A stretch of DNA of 64,000 bases from Flagellimonas meishanensis (GTDB lineage: Bacteria; Bacteroidota; Bacteroidia; Flavobacteriales; Flavobacteriaceae), in contig NZ_JAINVW010000001.1 in assembly GCF_019880545.1 (NCBI RefSeq), positions 868,001 to 932,000 of the forward strand, read 5' to 3'. Below the pieces are notes generated by a model. The model saw nothing but the letters and a program-made list of their open reading frames with translations, did not search any database and was not told the DNA's origin. This document shows, one piece after another, positions 54,054-64,000 of this stretch. Numbering within the stretch: the first letter of the stretch is position 1; each line of letters opens with the position of its first letter. The translations under genes and the position numbers were made by a program.

Positions 54054-56291
54054 TTACTTCAGGATTTGATATGCCGTCAATGCCACAAGATATGCAAAAG
54101 TGCTCATAAATACGAGCTGAAGCAGGGGCCATTTCCAAGAGTTGGTCTCCCGCTTTACTATGGCCAGCGTGCTCATGCACTGCATGGCAAAGGCATAGAA
54201 GAGCATTAGGGAAATGCCCGTTGGCAAATTGAACAAGGGGTTTTTGCCAGAGGGGTCCAATTCTGCCGCCATTCTATTCTTAATGGTCTCTTCCTCATCG
54301 CTGCCCACACTGTAGATTGTGGCCAAGGTGCCCACAAATACCTCCCGGGCGGCAAAGGATGTCAATACCGCAATGCCTATTTTCCAGTCGTATCCCAGAG
54401 GTTTTACCAGGGGCTCTATCGCTTTTCCCATATAACCGATATAAGAATGCTCCAATTTATAACTGGCAATTTCTTGGGCCCTTGCTTTTTCTCGAAGTTC
54501 AGTGGTCATAAGCTGTATGGAATCCTGAAGGGATTTTAGTCCAACGGCATTGGTTTGATCCACCACGCTAAGTTTTGTGCTTCGAACGTAAGTGCTTATA
54601 TTGTTTTGAATGTAGTTTTTGCTGTAGTCGGAAAGTCCCTTTTCTTCAATGCGCTGGGTCACTATGGTTTCAGCATTTTTGAATTCCTCTGAGTGACCAT
54701 TGGAGCCCAAGAACCATAGCACAATGGAAATCGCCATGATTATCTTGCCCGCACCGAACACAAAGCTCTTTGTTTTTTCCAGCACGGTGAGGGCCACATT
54801 TTTCATAAGTGGCAGACGATAGGTTGGCATTTCCACCATAAACAGGGATTTGCTCTTGATCTTCAAGATCTTGTTCAGTACCATGGCGGACAGTATGGCC
54901 ATACCAAAACCCAAGAGATATAGGAGCATCAATGTAAGGGCTTGGTAGCTCAATCCTAAAATTCTTCCTTTGGGAATGACCAAGGCTATAAGGATAAGAT
55001 ATACCGGCAACCGCGCGGAGCAAGTGGTAAATGGTGTCACCAAAATGGTGATCAGCCGTTCTTTCCAGTTGTCAATGGTACGGGTAGCCATTACGGCGGG
55101 AATGGCACATGCCGTTCCAGAGATAAGGGGCACCACACTTTTGCCGCTCAGACCGAACGGGCGCATCAACCGATCCATCAAGAAGACAACCCGGCTCATG
55201 TATCCCGATTCTTCCAAAAGGGAGATGAACAAAAACAAAAAGGCAATCTGCGGAATAAAAATGACGATTCCGCCGATACCCGCAAGGATGCCCTCGGCCA
55301 ACAAATCGGTAAAAACCCCTGGAGGCAAGGTATTCTTGATCCATTCCCCGGCATTGGCAAATTGCTCGTCAATAAAATCCATGGGGTAGGTACTCCAATC
55401 GAAAATGGCCTGAAAGATGGTCAATAGGATGGCCAAAAAAATCACATAGCCAAAGATCCTATGGGTCAGGATTTTGTCAAACGAGGACCTGAGGCCCCTG
55501 GCGGCCTGGAGATCTACTTTGTAGGTTTCCCTTAAGGTGTTGTTGATGAACTGATAGCGCAGTGCTGTCTCCTTGTGCTGAAGCTTTTTGAGTTCCACCT
55601 TGGATTTTGTGGCGAATGAAGTTGCATCTTGTATCCTTTTTTTTTCGATCGGCATAAAGTTCACATCCTGGGTAATCACGAGCCATAGTTTGTACAAATC
55701 TTCCTTGGGGAAGGCCTTTTGTAATCGGTCGAAATATTCTGGAGCGATTCGGGAAGCATTCAGATTTGGTAAGGTGGAGAGATTTTTATGGTCCGCAATG
55801 AGTTCTTTGATGCGCTCAACACCTTGATTTTTTCTTGTACTGACCAGGGCAATCTTGGTGTCCAACTTCTGCTCCATCAAATCCAAATCCAAGGAAATGC
55901 CTTTTCGGGACATCCGGTCAGACATGTTGATGACCAAAACGGTTGGGATTTTCAGGTCCTTGATTTGGGTGAACAGGAGTAGGTTTCTCTTGAGGTTTTC
56001 CACGTCGCTGATAACCACGGCAACGTCGGGATAATCCTTGTCCTTTTTGTTGAGCAACAGCTCCACGACAACACTTTCGTCCAATGAGGTGGTGTTGAGG
56101 CTGTAGGTGCCGGGAAGATCTAGGATGTGGGCTTTTTTACCTTTTGGAAGCTTACAGATACCTTCCTTTTTTTCAACCGTGATACCGGGATAGTTGCCCA
56201 CTTTTTGTTTGAGTCCCGTAAGTTGATTGAAAACCGAGGTCTTACCAGTATTGGGATTGCCAACCAAGGCAACTTTGATGGTTTCACTCAT
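54054..56291 (-). CDS. feoB: Ferrous iron transporter B
   Basis: 745 residues. N-terminal G domain with G1 GNPNTGKTS (11-19), switch DLPGTYSLNTTSLDE and G4 VINMSDRM (NMSD), then a helical spacer and the membrane part with two Gate-like repeats (FIPQIAFLFLFISLLEESGYMSRVVFLMDRLMRPFGLSGKSVVPLISGTACAIPAVMATRTI). It imports Fe2+ across the inner membrane. It overlaps feoA by 4 bases and the Cys-rich small gene follows with no gap. Confidence 0.96.
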   Translation of the reverse strand: MSETIKVALVGNPNTGKTSVFNQLTGLKQKVGNYPGITVEKKEGICKLPKGKKAHILDLPGTYSLNTTSLDESVVVELLLNKKDKDYPDVAVVISDVENLKRNLLLFTQIKDLKIPTVLVINMSDRMSRKGISLDLDLMEQKLDTKIALVSTRKNQGVERIKELIADHKNLSTLPNLNASRIAPEYFDRLQKAFPKEDLYKLWLVITQDVNFMPIEKKRIQDATSFATKSKVELKKLQHKETALRYQFINNTLRETYKVDLQAARGLRSSFDKILTHRIFGYVIFLAILLTIFQAIFDWSTYPMDFIDEQFANAGEWIKNTLPPGVFTDLLAEGILAGIGGIVIFIPQIAFLFLFISLLEESGYMSRVVFLMDRLMRPFGLSGKSVVPLISGTACAIPAVMATRTIDNWKERLITILVTPFTTCSARLPVYLILIALVIPKGRILGLSYQALTLMLLYLLGFGMAILSAMVLNKILKIKSKSLFMVEMPTYRLPLMKNVALTVLEKTKSFVFGAGKIIMAISIVLWFLGSNGHSEEFKNAETIVTQRIEEKGLSDYSKNYIQNNISTYVRSTKLSVVDQTNAVGLKSLQDSIQLMTTELREKARAQEIASYKLEHSYIGYMGKAIEPLVKPLGYDWKIGIAVLTSFAAREVFVGTLATIYSVGSDEEETIKNRMAAELDPSGKNPLFNLPTGISLMLFYAFAMQCMSTLAIVKRETNSWKWPLLQLVFMSTFAYLVALTAYQILK

Positions 56292-56530
56292 AGGGTTTGG
56301 CTATCATCTACAATTTCCAGCTCGATCAACTGGGCCAAAGATCTCCGTATGGCAATATGGCTCCCACTCAAATTGATGTACAAGGGGTCGTTCAATGGGG
56401 CAATTTGGATCAGTTCAATGCTGTTTCCCGGCAAACATCCCAATTCCATGAGCTTTACGGGAAGCATATCTTCCGAAAAACTCTTTATTATTCCCCGTTG
56501 TCCCTGGGAAAGATCTGCTACTGTGGGCAC
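56288..56530 (-). CDS. feoA: Ferrous iron transport protein A
   Basis: 80 residues from a GTG start (56530); an in-frame stop lies directly upstream, so no earlier start exists. SH3-like FeoA fold: MPTVADLSQGQRGIIKSF, LMELGCLPGNSIELIQIAPLNDPLYINLSGSHIAIRRSLAQLIEL. It assists FeoB. A perfect minus-strand -7 element TACTTTTG (56567-56560) lies 29 bases upstream, and AT-rich partial inverted repeats there may be an iron-regulator site. Confidence 0.93.
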   Translation of the reverse strand: MPTVADLSQGQRGIIKSFSEDMLPVKLMELGCLPGNSIELIQIAPLNDPLYINLSGSHIAIRRSLAQLIELEIVDDSQTL

Positions 56531-56614
56531 GGCACTTATTTAGATTGATTATAAGTAAGCAAAAGTAAGTAAAAAAGGGAAACCTACCTCTTAAAAGAAG
56601 GATAAACCGGTCTC

Positions 56615-57289
56615 CTATTCCAGATAGCTGGTACGGAGCACTTCAAGATCCTGGAGCAATCGCCCCACATCTTCCTGATCGGTACCATCGTAAAAGCCCC
56701 GGATACGCCGTTCTTTGTCCACCAAAATAAAATTTTCGGTATGGATCATGTCATACGGTCCGCCGTCGCCATCATTTTTTACCGCCAGGTACGATTTTCG
56801 GGCCAGTTCGTAAATCTGCTTCTTATCACCAGTTACCAGGTTCCATTTTTCGTCAAAAACACCCTTTTCCAAGGCATACTTCTTTAGTTGGGGAACCGAA
56901 TCAATTGCTGGAGTAACGGAATGGGAAAGCAAAAGCACATCTTGCTTGTCCAAAATGACCTGCTGTATTGCCGCCATGTTCTTGGTCATTATTGGGCAAA
57001 TAGTTGGACAGGTCGTAAAGAAAAAGTCGGCCACGTAGATTTTGTCCCTGTAGTTTTCTTGCGTGATGGTCTCCCCATTTTGGTTGATAAGTTCAAAATC
57101 CCCGATGGTGTGGTACTTCTTTTTGTAGTGCAAGGTACTGTCCACCAAAGTCTTGTCCACCATGGAAGGTTGGTATATGGGAAGTGCTTTCTTGGGTTCC
57201 AGGGCACCATAGAACAACAGGACAATGACAATGGAAAGCCCCAACAGCACCATCCCGAACATTTTGTATTTGGCAAAAAATGACCTCAT
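56615..57289 (-). CDS. SCO1/SenC family copper-thiol protein
   Basis: 224 residues from the ATG at 57287-57289; an in-frame extension to 57352 was rejected because it precedes the membrane anchor. One N-terminal helix (MFGMVLLGLSIVIVLLFYG), then a thioredoxin-like domain with C94-P-T-I-C98 (FFFTTCPTICPIM) and the conserved His in IHTENFILVDKERRIRGFYDG. SCO proteins deliver copper to the CuA site of cytochrome c oxidase or act as thiol oxidoreductases. Oxidase genes are not in the window. Confidence 0.92.
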   Translation of the reverse strand: MRSFFAKYKMFGMVLLGLSIVIVLLFYGALEPKKALPIYQPSMVDKTLVDSTLHYKKKYHTIGDFELINQNGETITQENYRDKIYVADFFFTTCPTICPIMTKNMAAIQQVILDKQDVLLLSHSVTPAIDSVPQLKKYALEKGVFDEKWNLVTGDKKQIYELARKSYLAVKNDGDGGPYDMIHTENFILVDKERRIRGFYDGTDQEDVGRLLQDLEVLRTSYLE

Positions 57290-57410
57290 GGACCACAAAA
57301 TTACTACCGGTCTTGCCATTGTGCCAATGAAAAGTGAAGTTTTTGTTGCCAAAACTTTCTTAAATCGCGGTTATACAGAAATCATCTTTTTATTAACAGC
57401 ACTAAAAACG

Positions 57411-57418
57411 TACTTTTG
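57411..57418 (+). promoter_or_regulatory. Putative rseP -7 element
   Basis: TACTTTTG, a perfect TAnnTTTG match, 27 bases before the rseP ATG. No clear -33 TTG was found. Confidence 0.4.
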
Positions 57419-57445
57419 TCAGCTTTAAACCAGATGTTGTAGTAG

Positions 57446-58762
57446 ATGGATTTATTCACACAGATAATAATGTTCGTACTGATAATCTCGGTACTGGTGA
57501 TTTTGCATGAACTTGGACATTTTATACCGGCTAAGTTGTTCAAGACCAAAGTGGAAAAGTTTTATCTTTTTTTTGATGTAAAGTTTTCCCTTTTTAAGAA
57601 AAAAATAGGGGAAACGGTGTATGGCATTGGATGGCTTCCCTTGGGAGGCTATGTGAAGATCGCCGGGATGATCGACGAGAGTATGGATACCGATCAGATG
57701 AAGGAGGAACCAAAGCCTTGGGAATTCCGCAGCAAGCCAGCGTGGCAGCGATTGATTATTATGTTGGGAGGAGTGACCGTTAATTTTCTTCTTGCATGGG
57801 CCATATACACTTTTATGCTCTACAAATATGGTGATTCTTATATACCTTCCAAAAGCTTAAAATATGGAATAGAGGTAGATTCAATTGGCGAGAAGCTTGG
57901 ATTGAAAACGGGCGACAGAATATTGGCCGTAGATGGTAAAGAGTCAAAAAGATTCAATGAAGCAGTCTTAGACATTATACTGGGAGACGAAGTAACTATT
58001 GAGAGGGATGGGGATGAAGTTACTATTCCACTAACGGATGAAGGCAAGCGCATTGTTTTTCAAACACAGGGAAGAAATTTCATAACCTATAGGTCCAAAC
58101 CCAGAATTGCCATTGTTTCGGATTCTTCCGTGGCTCAATTATCTGGAATGTTACCTGGAGATGAAATTCTGGAAGTCAATCGCACACCAATTAATTACTG
58201 GGACGAGTTTAGAAATAAAATCCAATCTTCAGCAAATCAATCCTTGAACATAACCGTTAGGCGAGATGGGAAGAATGAGGAGCTTTCATTGATAGTGCCA
58301 AAGGAAGGTAAGATAGGAATAGTATTGGATTTTCAGGATTTGACGACAACAGATAAGTTTGGTTTTATTGAAGCAATTCCGGCAGGATTTACAAGAACCA
58401 TCAAGGTCCTGACCGATCAAGTGAGGCAGTTTAAGGTCATATTCAATTCTGAAACAGGGGCATATAAACAGGTGAAGGGGCCCATCGGCATAGTTGAGCT
58501 AATGCCCACTTCATGGGACTGGACATTTTTCTGGGGATTCATGGCCATGTTCTCAGTATGGTTGGCTTTTATTAATGTCCTTCCTATACCCGCTCTGGAT
58601 GGCGGGCATGTGATGTTTTTATTGTATGAAATAGTAAGCGGGAGATCTCCAAGTCAAAAAGTGTTAGAGAAAGGCCAAATTGTGGGATTCATACTTTTAA
58701 TGGGATTGATGTTGTTGGTTTTTGGAAACGATATTTGGAATATTATCAAAAGATTCATTTAG
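57446..58762 (+). CDS. rseP: RIP metalloprotease RseP (site-2 protease)
   Basis: 438 residues. Zinc motif HELGH at 21-25 in the first membrane helix, two PDZ domains (about 125-300: GLKTGDRILAVDGKESKRF and GMLPGDEILEVNRTPINYW), and the C-terminal NVLPIPALDGGHVMFLLYE with the third metal ligand Asp. It cleaves membrane-bound anti-sigma factors and signal peptides within the membrane. Two anti-sigma-type genes elsewhere in this window are possible substrates, by inference. Confidence 0.95.
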   Translation: MDLFTQIIMFVLIISVLVILHELGHFIPAKLFKTKVEKFYLFFDVKFSLFKKKIGETVYGIGWLPLGGYVKIAGMIDESMDTDQMKEEPKPWEFRSKPAWQRLIIMLGGVTVNFLLAWAIYTFMLYKYGDSYIPSKSLKYGIEVDSIGEKLGLKTGDRILAVDGKESKRFNEAVLDIILGDEVTIERDGDEVTIPLTDEGKRIVFQTQGRNFITYRSKPRIAIVSDSSVAQLSGMLPGDEILEVNRTPINYWDEFRNKIQSSANQSLNITVRRDGKNEELSLIVPKEGKIGIVLDFQDLTTTDKFGFIEAIPAGFTRTIKVLTDQVRQFKVIFNSETGAYKQVKGPIGIVELMPTSWDWTFFWGFMAMFSVWLAFINVLPIPALDGGHVMFLLYEIVSGRSPSQKVLEKGQIVGFILLMGLMLLVFGNDIWNIIKRFI

Positions 58763-58771
58763 GAAAAATTC

Positions 58772-58803
58772 TTTGCGGTGTTTTAAAGAAACACCTATAT
58801 TTG
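58772..58803 (+). promoter_or_regulatory. tRNA-Asn promoter
   Basis: TTTG (58772-58775), 20-base gap, TATATTTG (58796-58803, perfect TAnnTTTG). The tRNA starts 21 bases after the -7 element. Confidence 0.7.
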
Positions 58804-58824
58804 CACCCGCTTATAAGGAAATAT

Positions 58825-60373
<1,549 letters not shown>

Positions 60374-60402
<29 letters not shown>

Positions 60403-60535
60403 TAGATTTTAGGAAAAGTTGATAATCAATTTCACCTAATTTGTAAAGAGTATCTCTTATTACTTCAATTTCCTTATCAGTATACTTTTTCGTCCCTTTG
60501 TTCAGTATTTGTTTACATTTTTTAATTGAAATCAA
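60374..60535 (-). CDS. Small conserved-looking ORF upstream of the recombinase
   Basis: 53 residues from a TTG start (an in-frame stop is only two codons upstream). The peptide KYTDKEIEVIRDTLYKLGEI has the look of short helical proteins seen in Bacteroidota mobile elements. It overlaps the first 29 bases of the recombinase gene, as in a co-translated pair. Too short to be sure, and the start codon is unusual. It may be a recombination directionality or regulatory factor, which is inference. Confidence 0.55.
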
Positions 60536-60617
60536 TTTCTAATTCAAATGCACTTATAACCCTTTTGTTTAAAGTAGTCAAAGCTTATTTTCATTAGCAC
60601 TTTAAGGCTGCGTGCCT

Positions 60618-61406
60618 TTAATATTTAGTTTTTACTTTTCTTATGTACCCTACTACATGTCCATTCTCAACTATTGTCTCAATTCGTTGATGGGTATATT
60701 CATTCAAAATTTTATTGAAAACAGTTTTATTCTGTAAAATTTCTTCGGCTTCAATTCTGTTAATTTTCCCATCCTTTGTTTTGGTAACAATGGTTTTAAA
60801 GAGTCCGGATCTTAGCATAACAAGTAAATCTGCTTCAGCTTCGTCAACGGCAATCTCCTTTGTAGTAAATGAATTCGGAATTGATGGGAATAGTTTTCTA
60901 ATCTTCTCGACAAGACTAATTGAGATATGACTTCCAATTAATCCAATTTCTTTTGTGGACTCAATGTTCCATTTGAAATTTACTTCCCCACTCCCATCTG
61001 ATAAAACCACAAGATATATAGGTTTCGGATTTGATAAAGTTTGAACTACAAACATTTCTAATAATGGGAACACAGAATAATCTAATTTTTCGGAACTAAA
61101 GGTTAGACTTGATCGTAGATTTTTTATACAAGCTAAAGGCAAATTAAACCGTCTCAAGTCTTTTACTATTTCTAGCCAAATTATTTCCATTGGACTATAG
61201 ATACGCCATCCCTTACCATTGATTCTATTATCATCAATTATTCCTTCACTTTCCCAATGATTAATTATCCGAGAGCTAACTTTTTCAGAAAGTTTAATTC
61301 TTGGGGTATTTAAATGATTTGAGATTTCCTTACCTCTTGCGCTATGGAAGTATTTACTATATGCAATAATAAGATCGTCTCCCCCAAGGGGTATAATTCT
61401 TCCCAT
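60618..61406 (-). CDS. MerR-like transcription regulator of the island
   Basis: 262 residues. A MerR-type winged helix lies at about 37-100, not at the very N-terminus: SSRIINHWESEGIIDDNRINGKGWRIYSPMEIIWLEIVKDLRRFNLPLACI. The remaining 160 residues form an unrecognised C-terminal domain. It is divergent from the PLD-helicase gene and two tandem palindromes lie just before its start, so it probably controls both itself and the helicase operon. Confidence 0.8.
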   Translation of the reverse strand: MGRIIPLGGDDLIIAYSKYFHSARGKEISNHLNTPRIKLSEKVSSRIINHWESEGIIDDNRINGKGWRIYSPMEIIWLEIVKDLRRFNLPLACIKNLRSSLTFSSEKLDYSVFPLLEMFVVQTLSNPKPIYLVVLSDGSGEVNFKWNIESTKEIGLIGSHISISLVEKIRKLFPSIPNSFTTKEIAVDEAEADLLVMLRSGLFKTIVTKTKDGKINRIEAEEILQNKTVFNKILNEYTHQRIETIVENGHVVGYIRKVKTKY

Positions 61407-61635
61407 AAAACTTACATTAGTGTAAAGTTTAAAGATAATAAAACTTACATTAATGTAAACTTTTTTAAAGTGTATTTTTAATTGGAGAACATGAAATATT
61501 TTAAAGAATTCTCTATTTAGAATTTAAAAAGAAAGGTTTTAGGTTTTTTATCTAAAAATTTCATTCACCTGTCATAAATTGTACTTTGCAGTCAATACTT
61601 ACAATAAAAAACCGAACACAATATATAGGCAAATA
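61407..61635. promoter_or_regulatory. Divergent control region with two tandem palindromes
   Basis: TTACATTAGTGTAA (61412-61425) and TTACATTAATGTAA (61445-61458), 33 bases apart, about three helical turns. The flanks are similar too (AAAACTTACATTA in both). The first palindrome sits right upstream of the regulator start codon, in its leader. The rest of the region is AT-rich; a TACTTTG element near 61582 could belong to the helicase promoter. Confidence 0.75.
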
Positions 61636-64000
61636 ATGGGATTTGACCAGACAGATTTAACTTTTTTTACTAACGAAGAGGGCCAAAGTCTTTTAAGTAG
61701 ATTTAAATCAACTTTAAGAGATACTGAACTATTTGATATTTTGGTTGGTTACTTCCGAATGAGCGGGTTTCATAGAATCTATGAATCTCTTGAGGCTCTT
61801 GAGAAGATAAGAATATTAGTGGGTCTAAATGTTGATAAGGATTCTTATGATATTATCGCCTACCAACAAGAACAGGGTTTGTTGGATTTGGAATCTCATA
61901 AACGTACGAAAAAGGTATATGAAAAAAATCTTTTAAAAGAAATTGAAGAAAGTGAGGAGCCAGAAAATAAAATTCAAGAGGGAATAGAAAAATTCATCGA
62001 ATTCTTACAGACTGACTGTTCGAATCCTGAAATTGACAAAGCCTATCATGGCAATGGCAAGAAATTAGAAATCAGGGCCTATCCATCAAAAAATATCCAT
62101 GCAAAGGTTTACATAGGTAAGTTCAAACCTGAAGACAGAGATTATGGCTTTGTTATTACAGGCTCAAGTAATTTCTCTGAATCCGGGTTGATTGCTAATA
62201 GGGAATTCAATGTTGAATTGAGAAGTAAAAGAGATGTTTTATTCGCTGAAGACCAATTCAATAAATTATGGGCAGAATCTGTAGATATTTCTGAGGACTT
62301 CGTTGATACCATTGAAAAGAAAACTTGGCTTAGCGAAAATATTACACCGTATGAGCTGTATTTAAAGTTAATCTACGAGTACTTAGAGGAAGATATTAAC
62401 CTAGAAGATGAGTTTGACCCATTTTTACCTGAAGGTTTCATGAAGCTAAAATATCAAAGTCAAGCGGCTATTCAAGCAAAGAAAATATTAGACCGTTACA
62501 ATGGGGTCTTTTTAGCTGATGTGGTTGGACTGGGTAAAACTTTTATAACAGCCTTATTGTTACAGCAAGTAATGGGTAAAACCTTGGTTATTTGTCCTCC
62601 AGTATTGAGAGATTATTGGAAAGACTCTTTATTTGATTTCGGTATCAGAAGTTTCGAGGTTGAATCATTGGGTAAACTAGCTCATATTATCCGAAAGGGT
62701 ACAGAACGTTATGATTATATAGTTGTCGATGAAGCCCATAGATTCAGAAATGAAGGGACTCAAGCCTATGCTGATTTATTGGAGATTTGCACAAACAAAA
62801 AAGTTATTTTGGTTACAGCTACCCCACTTAACAATACCATCAGCGATATTTTTGCTCAACTTAAACTGTTTCAATCGCCAAAGAACTCTACAATTCCAGG
62901 TGTTCCAAATCTTGAAAAGTATTTTGCGGGGTTGAGAACCCGTCTTAACAAAGTAGATAAGGCAGAACCAGAGTATAAGCTTCTCATAAAGGAAATATCA
63001 GATGATATTCGAAACAATGTATTACGATATGTAATGGTTAGGCGAACTCGGAATGATGTGATGACATATTTCAAAAAAGACATGCAGAAACAAGGTCTTG
63101 TTTTCCCTGTACTTAATGACCCAAATAAAATTGTGTATGAATATGAAGGCGACTTAGAGCATATTTTTAAATCTACGATACAGCAACTATTAGAGTTCAC
63201 ATATGCCAGATACACACCTTTACTTTACTACATAGGCAACAAACAGCTTACTGAGTTCGAGAAACAACAGCAGCGCAACGTTGGGGGCTTTATGAAGGGT
63301 ATACTAGTTAAACGATTAGAAAGTAGTTTCTACGCCTTTAGAAAGAGTGTGGATAGGTTTATTAAGTCTTATGAAAACTTTTTAAAGATGTATGAATCTG
63401 GTACAATCTACATAAGCAAAAAAGTTGATGTCTACGATTTGTTGGATAACGATGACCTTGACAGACTAGATGAATTAGTAAGTGAAGACAAAGCTCATAA
63501 ATACAAATCTGAAGATTTCACCAAAGACTTTATTACCAAACTAAATAAGGACCTGTCAATTCTAGAATATATCAGAGACCAGTGGACTACGGTTAATGAA
63601 GACCCTAAGTTAGAAAAGTTTGTAAGTGAGCTGAAATCTGATAAAACACTGAAAAATAAAAAGCTTGTCATCTTCACTGAATCCAAAGAAACTGGTGATT
63701 ATTTGTACGAAGCTCTTCTGGATGAATTTCCAGACCAAGTATTATTCTTTTCGAGCAAAGGTGGTAGACATACTAATAAAACATCAGTATCCAATCAAAC
63801 AGTTTCAAGAGACATTATTCAATGTAATTACGACCCCAATCGGAAAAAGTCAGAACAGGTCGATGAAATCAGATTTCTAATCACTACAGACGTACTAGCA
63901 GAGGGAATAAACCTGCATCGCTCTAATACTTTAATCAATTACGATTTACCTTGGAATCCTACAAGAGTATTGCAGCGTGCAGGTCGTGTTAACCGATTAG
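61636..64000 (+). CDS. PLD-like nuclease fused to SNF2-type helicase (5' part, runs off the window)
   Basis: At least 788 residues from the ATG at 61636, no stop before the window end. N-terminal phospholipase-D-like domain with HAKVYIG (H155) and [10 protein letters not shown]; then an SF2/SNF2 helicase: Walker [10 protein letters not shown] (K301), DEAH box VVDEAHRF (365-368), ATPLNNT, and motif [10 protein letters not shown] (780-787). The C-terminal end is missing. Proteins with a PLD nuclease and helicase on one chain occur in anti-phage systems and in restriction-related loci, and its place in a recombinase island next to a regulator fits that. The exact system cannot be named here. Confidence 0.85.
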   Translation, partial: MGFDQTDLTFFTNEEGQSLLSRFKSTLRDTELFDILVGYFRMSGFHRIYESLEALEKIRILVGLNVDKDSYDIIAYQQEQGLLDLESHKRTKKVYEKNLLKEIEESEEPENKIQEGIEKFIEFLQTDCSNPEIDKAYHGNGKKLEIRAYPSKNIHAKVYIGKFKPEDRDYGFVITGSSNFSESGLIANREFNVELRSKRDVLFAEDQFNKLWAESVDISEDFVDTIEKKTWLSENITPYELYLKLIYEYLEEDINLEDEFDPFLPEGFMKLKYQSQAAIQAKKILDRYNGVFLADVVGLGKTFITALLLQQVMGKTLVICPPVLRDYWKDSLFDFGIRSFEVESLGKLAHIIRKGTERYDYIVVDEAHRFRNEGTQAYADLLEICTNKKVILVTATPLNNTISDIFAQLKLFQSPKNSTIPGVPNLEKYFAGLRTRLNKVDKAEPEYKLLIKEISDDIRNNVLRYVMVRRTRNDVMTYFKKDMQKQGLVFPVLNDPNKIVYEYEGDLEHIFKSTIQQLLEFTYARYTPLLYYIGNKQLTEFEKQQQRNVGGFMKGILVKRLESSFYAFRKSVDRFIKSYENFLKMYESGTIYISKKVDVYDLLDNDDLDRLDELVSEDKAHKYKSEDFTKDFITKLNKDLSILEYIRDQWTTVNEDPKLEKFVSELKSDKTLKNKKLVIFTESKETGDYLYEALLDEFPDQVLFFSSKGGRHTNKTSVSNQTVSRDIIQCNYDPNRKKSEQVDEIRFLITTDVLAEGINLHRSNTLINYDLPWNPTRVLQRAGRVNRL

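Noticed and set aside
56531..56560. Possible iron-regulator box (TTTAGATTG-like) upstream of feoA
   Set aside because: Only one half matches the DtxR-type palindrome seen at 34074-34089; too weak to call.
60601..60621. Hairpin TTAAGGC-TGCGT-GCCTTTAA at the end of the MerR-like gene
   Set aside because: Overlaps the stop codon and lacks a following T-tract, so it was not called a terminator.

Overview
The window comes from a member of the Bacteroidota, almost certainly a marine-type Flavobacteriaceae (Muricauda/Allomuricauda-like). The evidence is the TAnnTTTG-type -7 promoter elements, DUF3078, DUF6090, DUF6503 and DUF4097 families, a type IX secretion sorting domain, a TonB-dependent receptor with a carboxypeptidase-like N-terminal domain, and carotenoid genes. 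The genus is an inference. There is no rRNA and no CRISPR array. One tRNA (Asn) is present.

Region 1 to 17.2 kb is mostly housekeeping: the end of a DUF1080 protein, then yicC-gmk-nadD; a leftward GH130 enzyme, a DUF6503 protein, a PiT phosphate transporter with a PhoU-like tail and a phosphate-selective porin; dgt against DUF3078-dxs; tadA; a cold-shock gene; a ClC-type channel that lacks the gating glutamate; and aspS. From 17.5 to 25.8 kb there is a MORN/YwqK-like secreted protein, a TetR-led RND efflux operon (tetR-tolC-adaptor-pump) with a clear inverted-repeat operator, and an ECF sigma factor with a small membrane partner. From 26 to 31 kb a polyprenyl (GGPP-type) synthase converges on lycopene cyclase, followed by an amidohydrolase, a membrane LytTR regulator and a monooxygenase-fold protein.

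Region 31 to 36 kb is a metal-homeostasis cluster: a cation-efflux-like transporter with CxxxC instead of HxxxD, a TonB receptor with a CxxC in its plug, a DtxR/MntR-type regulator and a ZIP transporter. A palindromic operator sits between the divergent receptor and regulator genes. From 36.1 to 40.5 kb a 4.4-kb segment carrying one very large secreted gene (FG-GAP repeats + ASPIC/UnbV + vanadium-haloperoxidase-like domain + T9SS tail) lies between perfect 24-bp direct repeats. The repeat is the 3' end of the flanking SDR gene, so the segment looks like a discrete insertion that split a translationally coupled gene pair. Downstream are a DUF6090 gene with a broken tandem copy, an alpha/beta-hydrolase-like lipoprotein lacking its nucleophile, and an S9 peptidase bracketed by two membrane AraC-type regulators.

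Region 49 to 58.8 kb holds small envelope proteins, a second ECF sigma/anti-sigma operon with two DUF4097 proteins, a feoA-feoB operon ending in a 49-residue Cys-rich membrane protein, a SCO protein and the RseP protease. At 58.8 kb tRNA-Asn marks the left edge of an AT-rich integrated island: a large serine recombinase whose reading frame runs into the tRNA, a small co-oriented ORF, a MerR-like regulator, two tandem palindromic operators, and the start of a PLD-nuclease/SNF2-type helicase gene that runs off the window. This is the best candidate for a defence system; its remaining genes lie beyond base 64000.
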